DNA of 64,000 nt from Cardiocondyla obscurior (lineage: Eukaryota > Arthropoda > Insecta > Hymenoptera > Formicidae), in assembly GCF_019399895.1 (NCBI RefSeq), contig NW_027228796.1:1-64000 (forward strand), written 5' to 3'. The notes beneath the pieces were generated by a model. It was not told the DNA's origin and ran no database searches. It saw only the letters and a program-made list of their open reading frames with translations. Within the stretch, counting starts at the first letter, position 1. The number at the start of each line of letters is the position of its first letter. Position numbers and translations under genes: made by a program. Positions 63,858 to 64,000 of the stretch are shown in pieces.

Positions 63858-64000
63858 CTCTTGTCTTTTCATCTATAAAATTACTAAGTATGAATTGTAA
63901 AAGGACTTAGCCACACAGACCATACGATGGACTTAGCCCGCGTGAGCTCTCTTATAGAACTTAGACTCTCCGATCAACTAACATAAAATTAAGAGAATAA
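63858..64000. other. Unassigned AT-rich sequence after element H
   Basis: After AGGTCTCTTA the sequence no longer follows the ORF2 of B or G. No gene, telomeric repeat or known repeat of this window is seen in the last ~143 bases. Confidence 0.6.

Overview
The window looks like the end of an insect chromosome. At the left lies a multi-exon housekeeping gene, VPS11, on the minus strand with AT-rich introns and its 3' part beyond the window. To its right come about 11 kb of tandem repeats (2.5-17.6 kb into the window), then (TTAGG)n telomeric repeat, then roughly 46 kb of telomere-inserted non-LTR retrotransposons. TTAGG is the arthropod telomere repeat. The G-rich strand reads left to right, so the chromosome end should lie to the right. 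A hymenopteran such as an ant or bee is plausible from the look of VPS11 and the repeat, but I cannot prove the order from sequence alone.

Layout. 35-3811: VPS11, 13 exons found, with several frame problems. 3812-6575: AT-rich intergenic DNA with dispersed and tandem repeats. 6578-15150: about 58 monomers of a ~146 bp satellite, beginning with one inverted monomer. 15151-16436: ~107 bp minisatellite. 16437-17573: ~195 bp minisatellite with a long hairpin. 17574-17903: a short fold-back of CCTAA/TTAGG followed by a TTAGG array. 17904-63857: six head-to-tail non-LTR elements, called A, B, D, F, G and H here, all on the plus strand. Five of them end in poly(A) followed directly by GGTTAGG. A GC-rich 1.63 kb unit without ORFs occurs three times upstream of D and F. 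63858-64000: unassigned AT-rich sequence.

The elements are R1-clade, SART-type retrotransposons. ORF1 is gag-like with three C-terminal zinc knuckles. ORF2 has an apurinic-type endonuclease, a YADD reverse transcriptase and a terminal CCHC motif, with no RNase H seen. In B and G the ORFs overlap as TAATG, the stop-start arrangement known for Bombyx SART1. In D and F it is TAAATG. A has no ATG for ORF2. Three subfamilies are visible: A; B/G/H; and D/F. B and G have both ORFs open, and D and F have an open ORF2 with a frameshifted ORF1. A has a complete ORF1 and an open ORF2 with no recognisable start codon. H is decayed.

The RNA ends appear to be the most informative part. B, D and one 1.63 kb unit begin with a fold that matches a self-cleaving ribozyme of the HDV-like family, a class already reported for telomere-specific SART elements. 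Downstream, the 5' UTR has ~208 bp tandem monomers with covarying hairpins, and the 3' UTR has a conserved terminal fold whose closing stem covaries between subfamilies. The 1.63 kb unit carries six hairpins with unrelated stems but one shared loop motif. Together this suggests a telomere-maintaining or telomere-parasitic retroelement community whose 5' ends are set by ribozymes and whose 5' junctions record template jumping.
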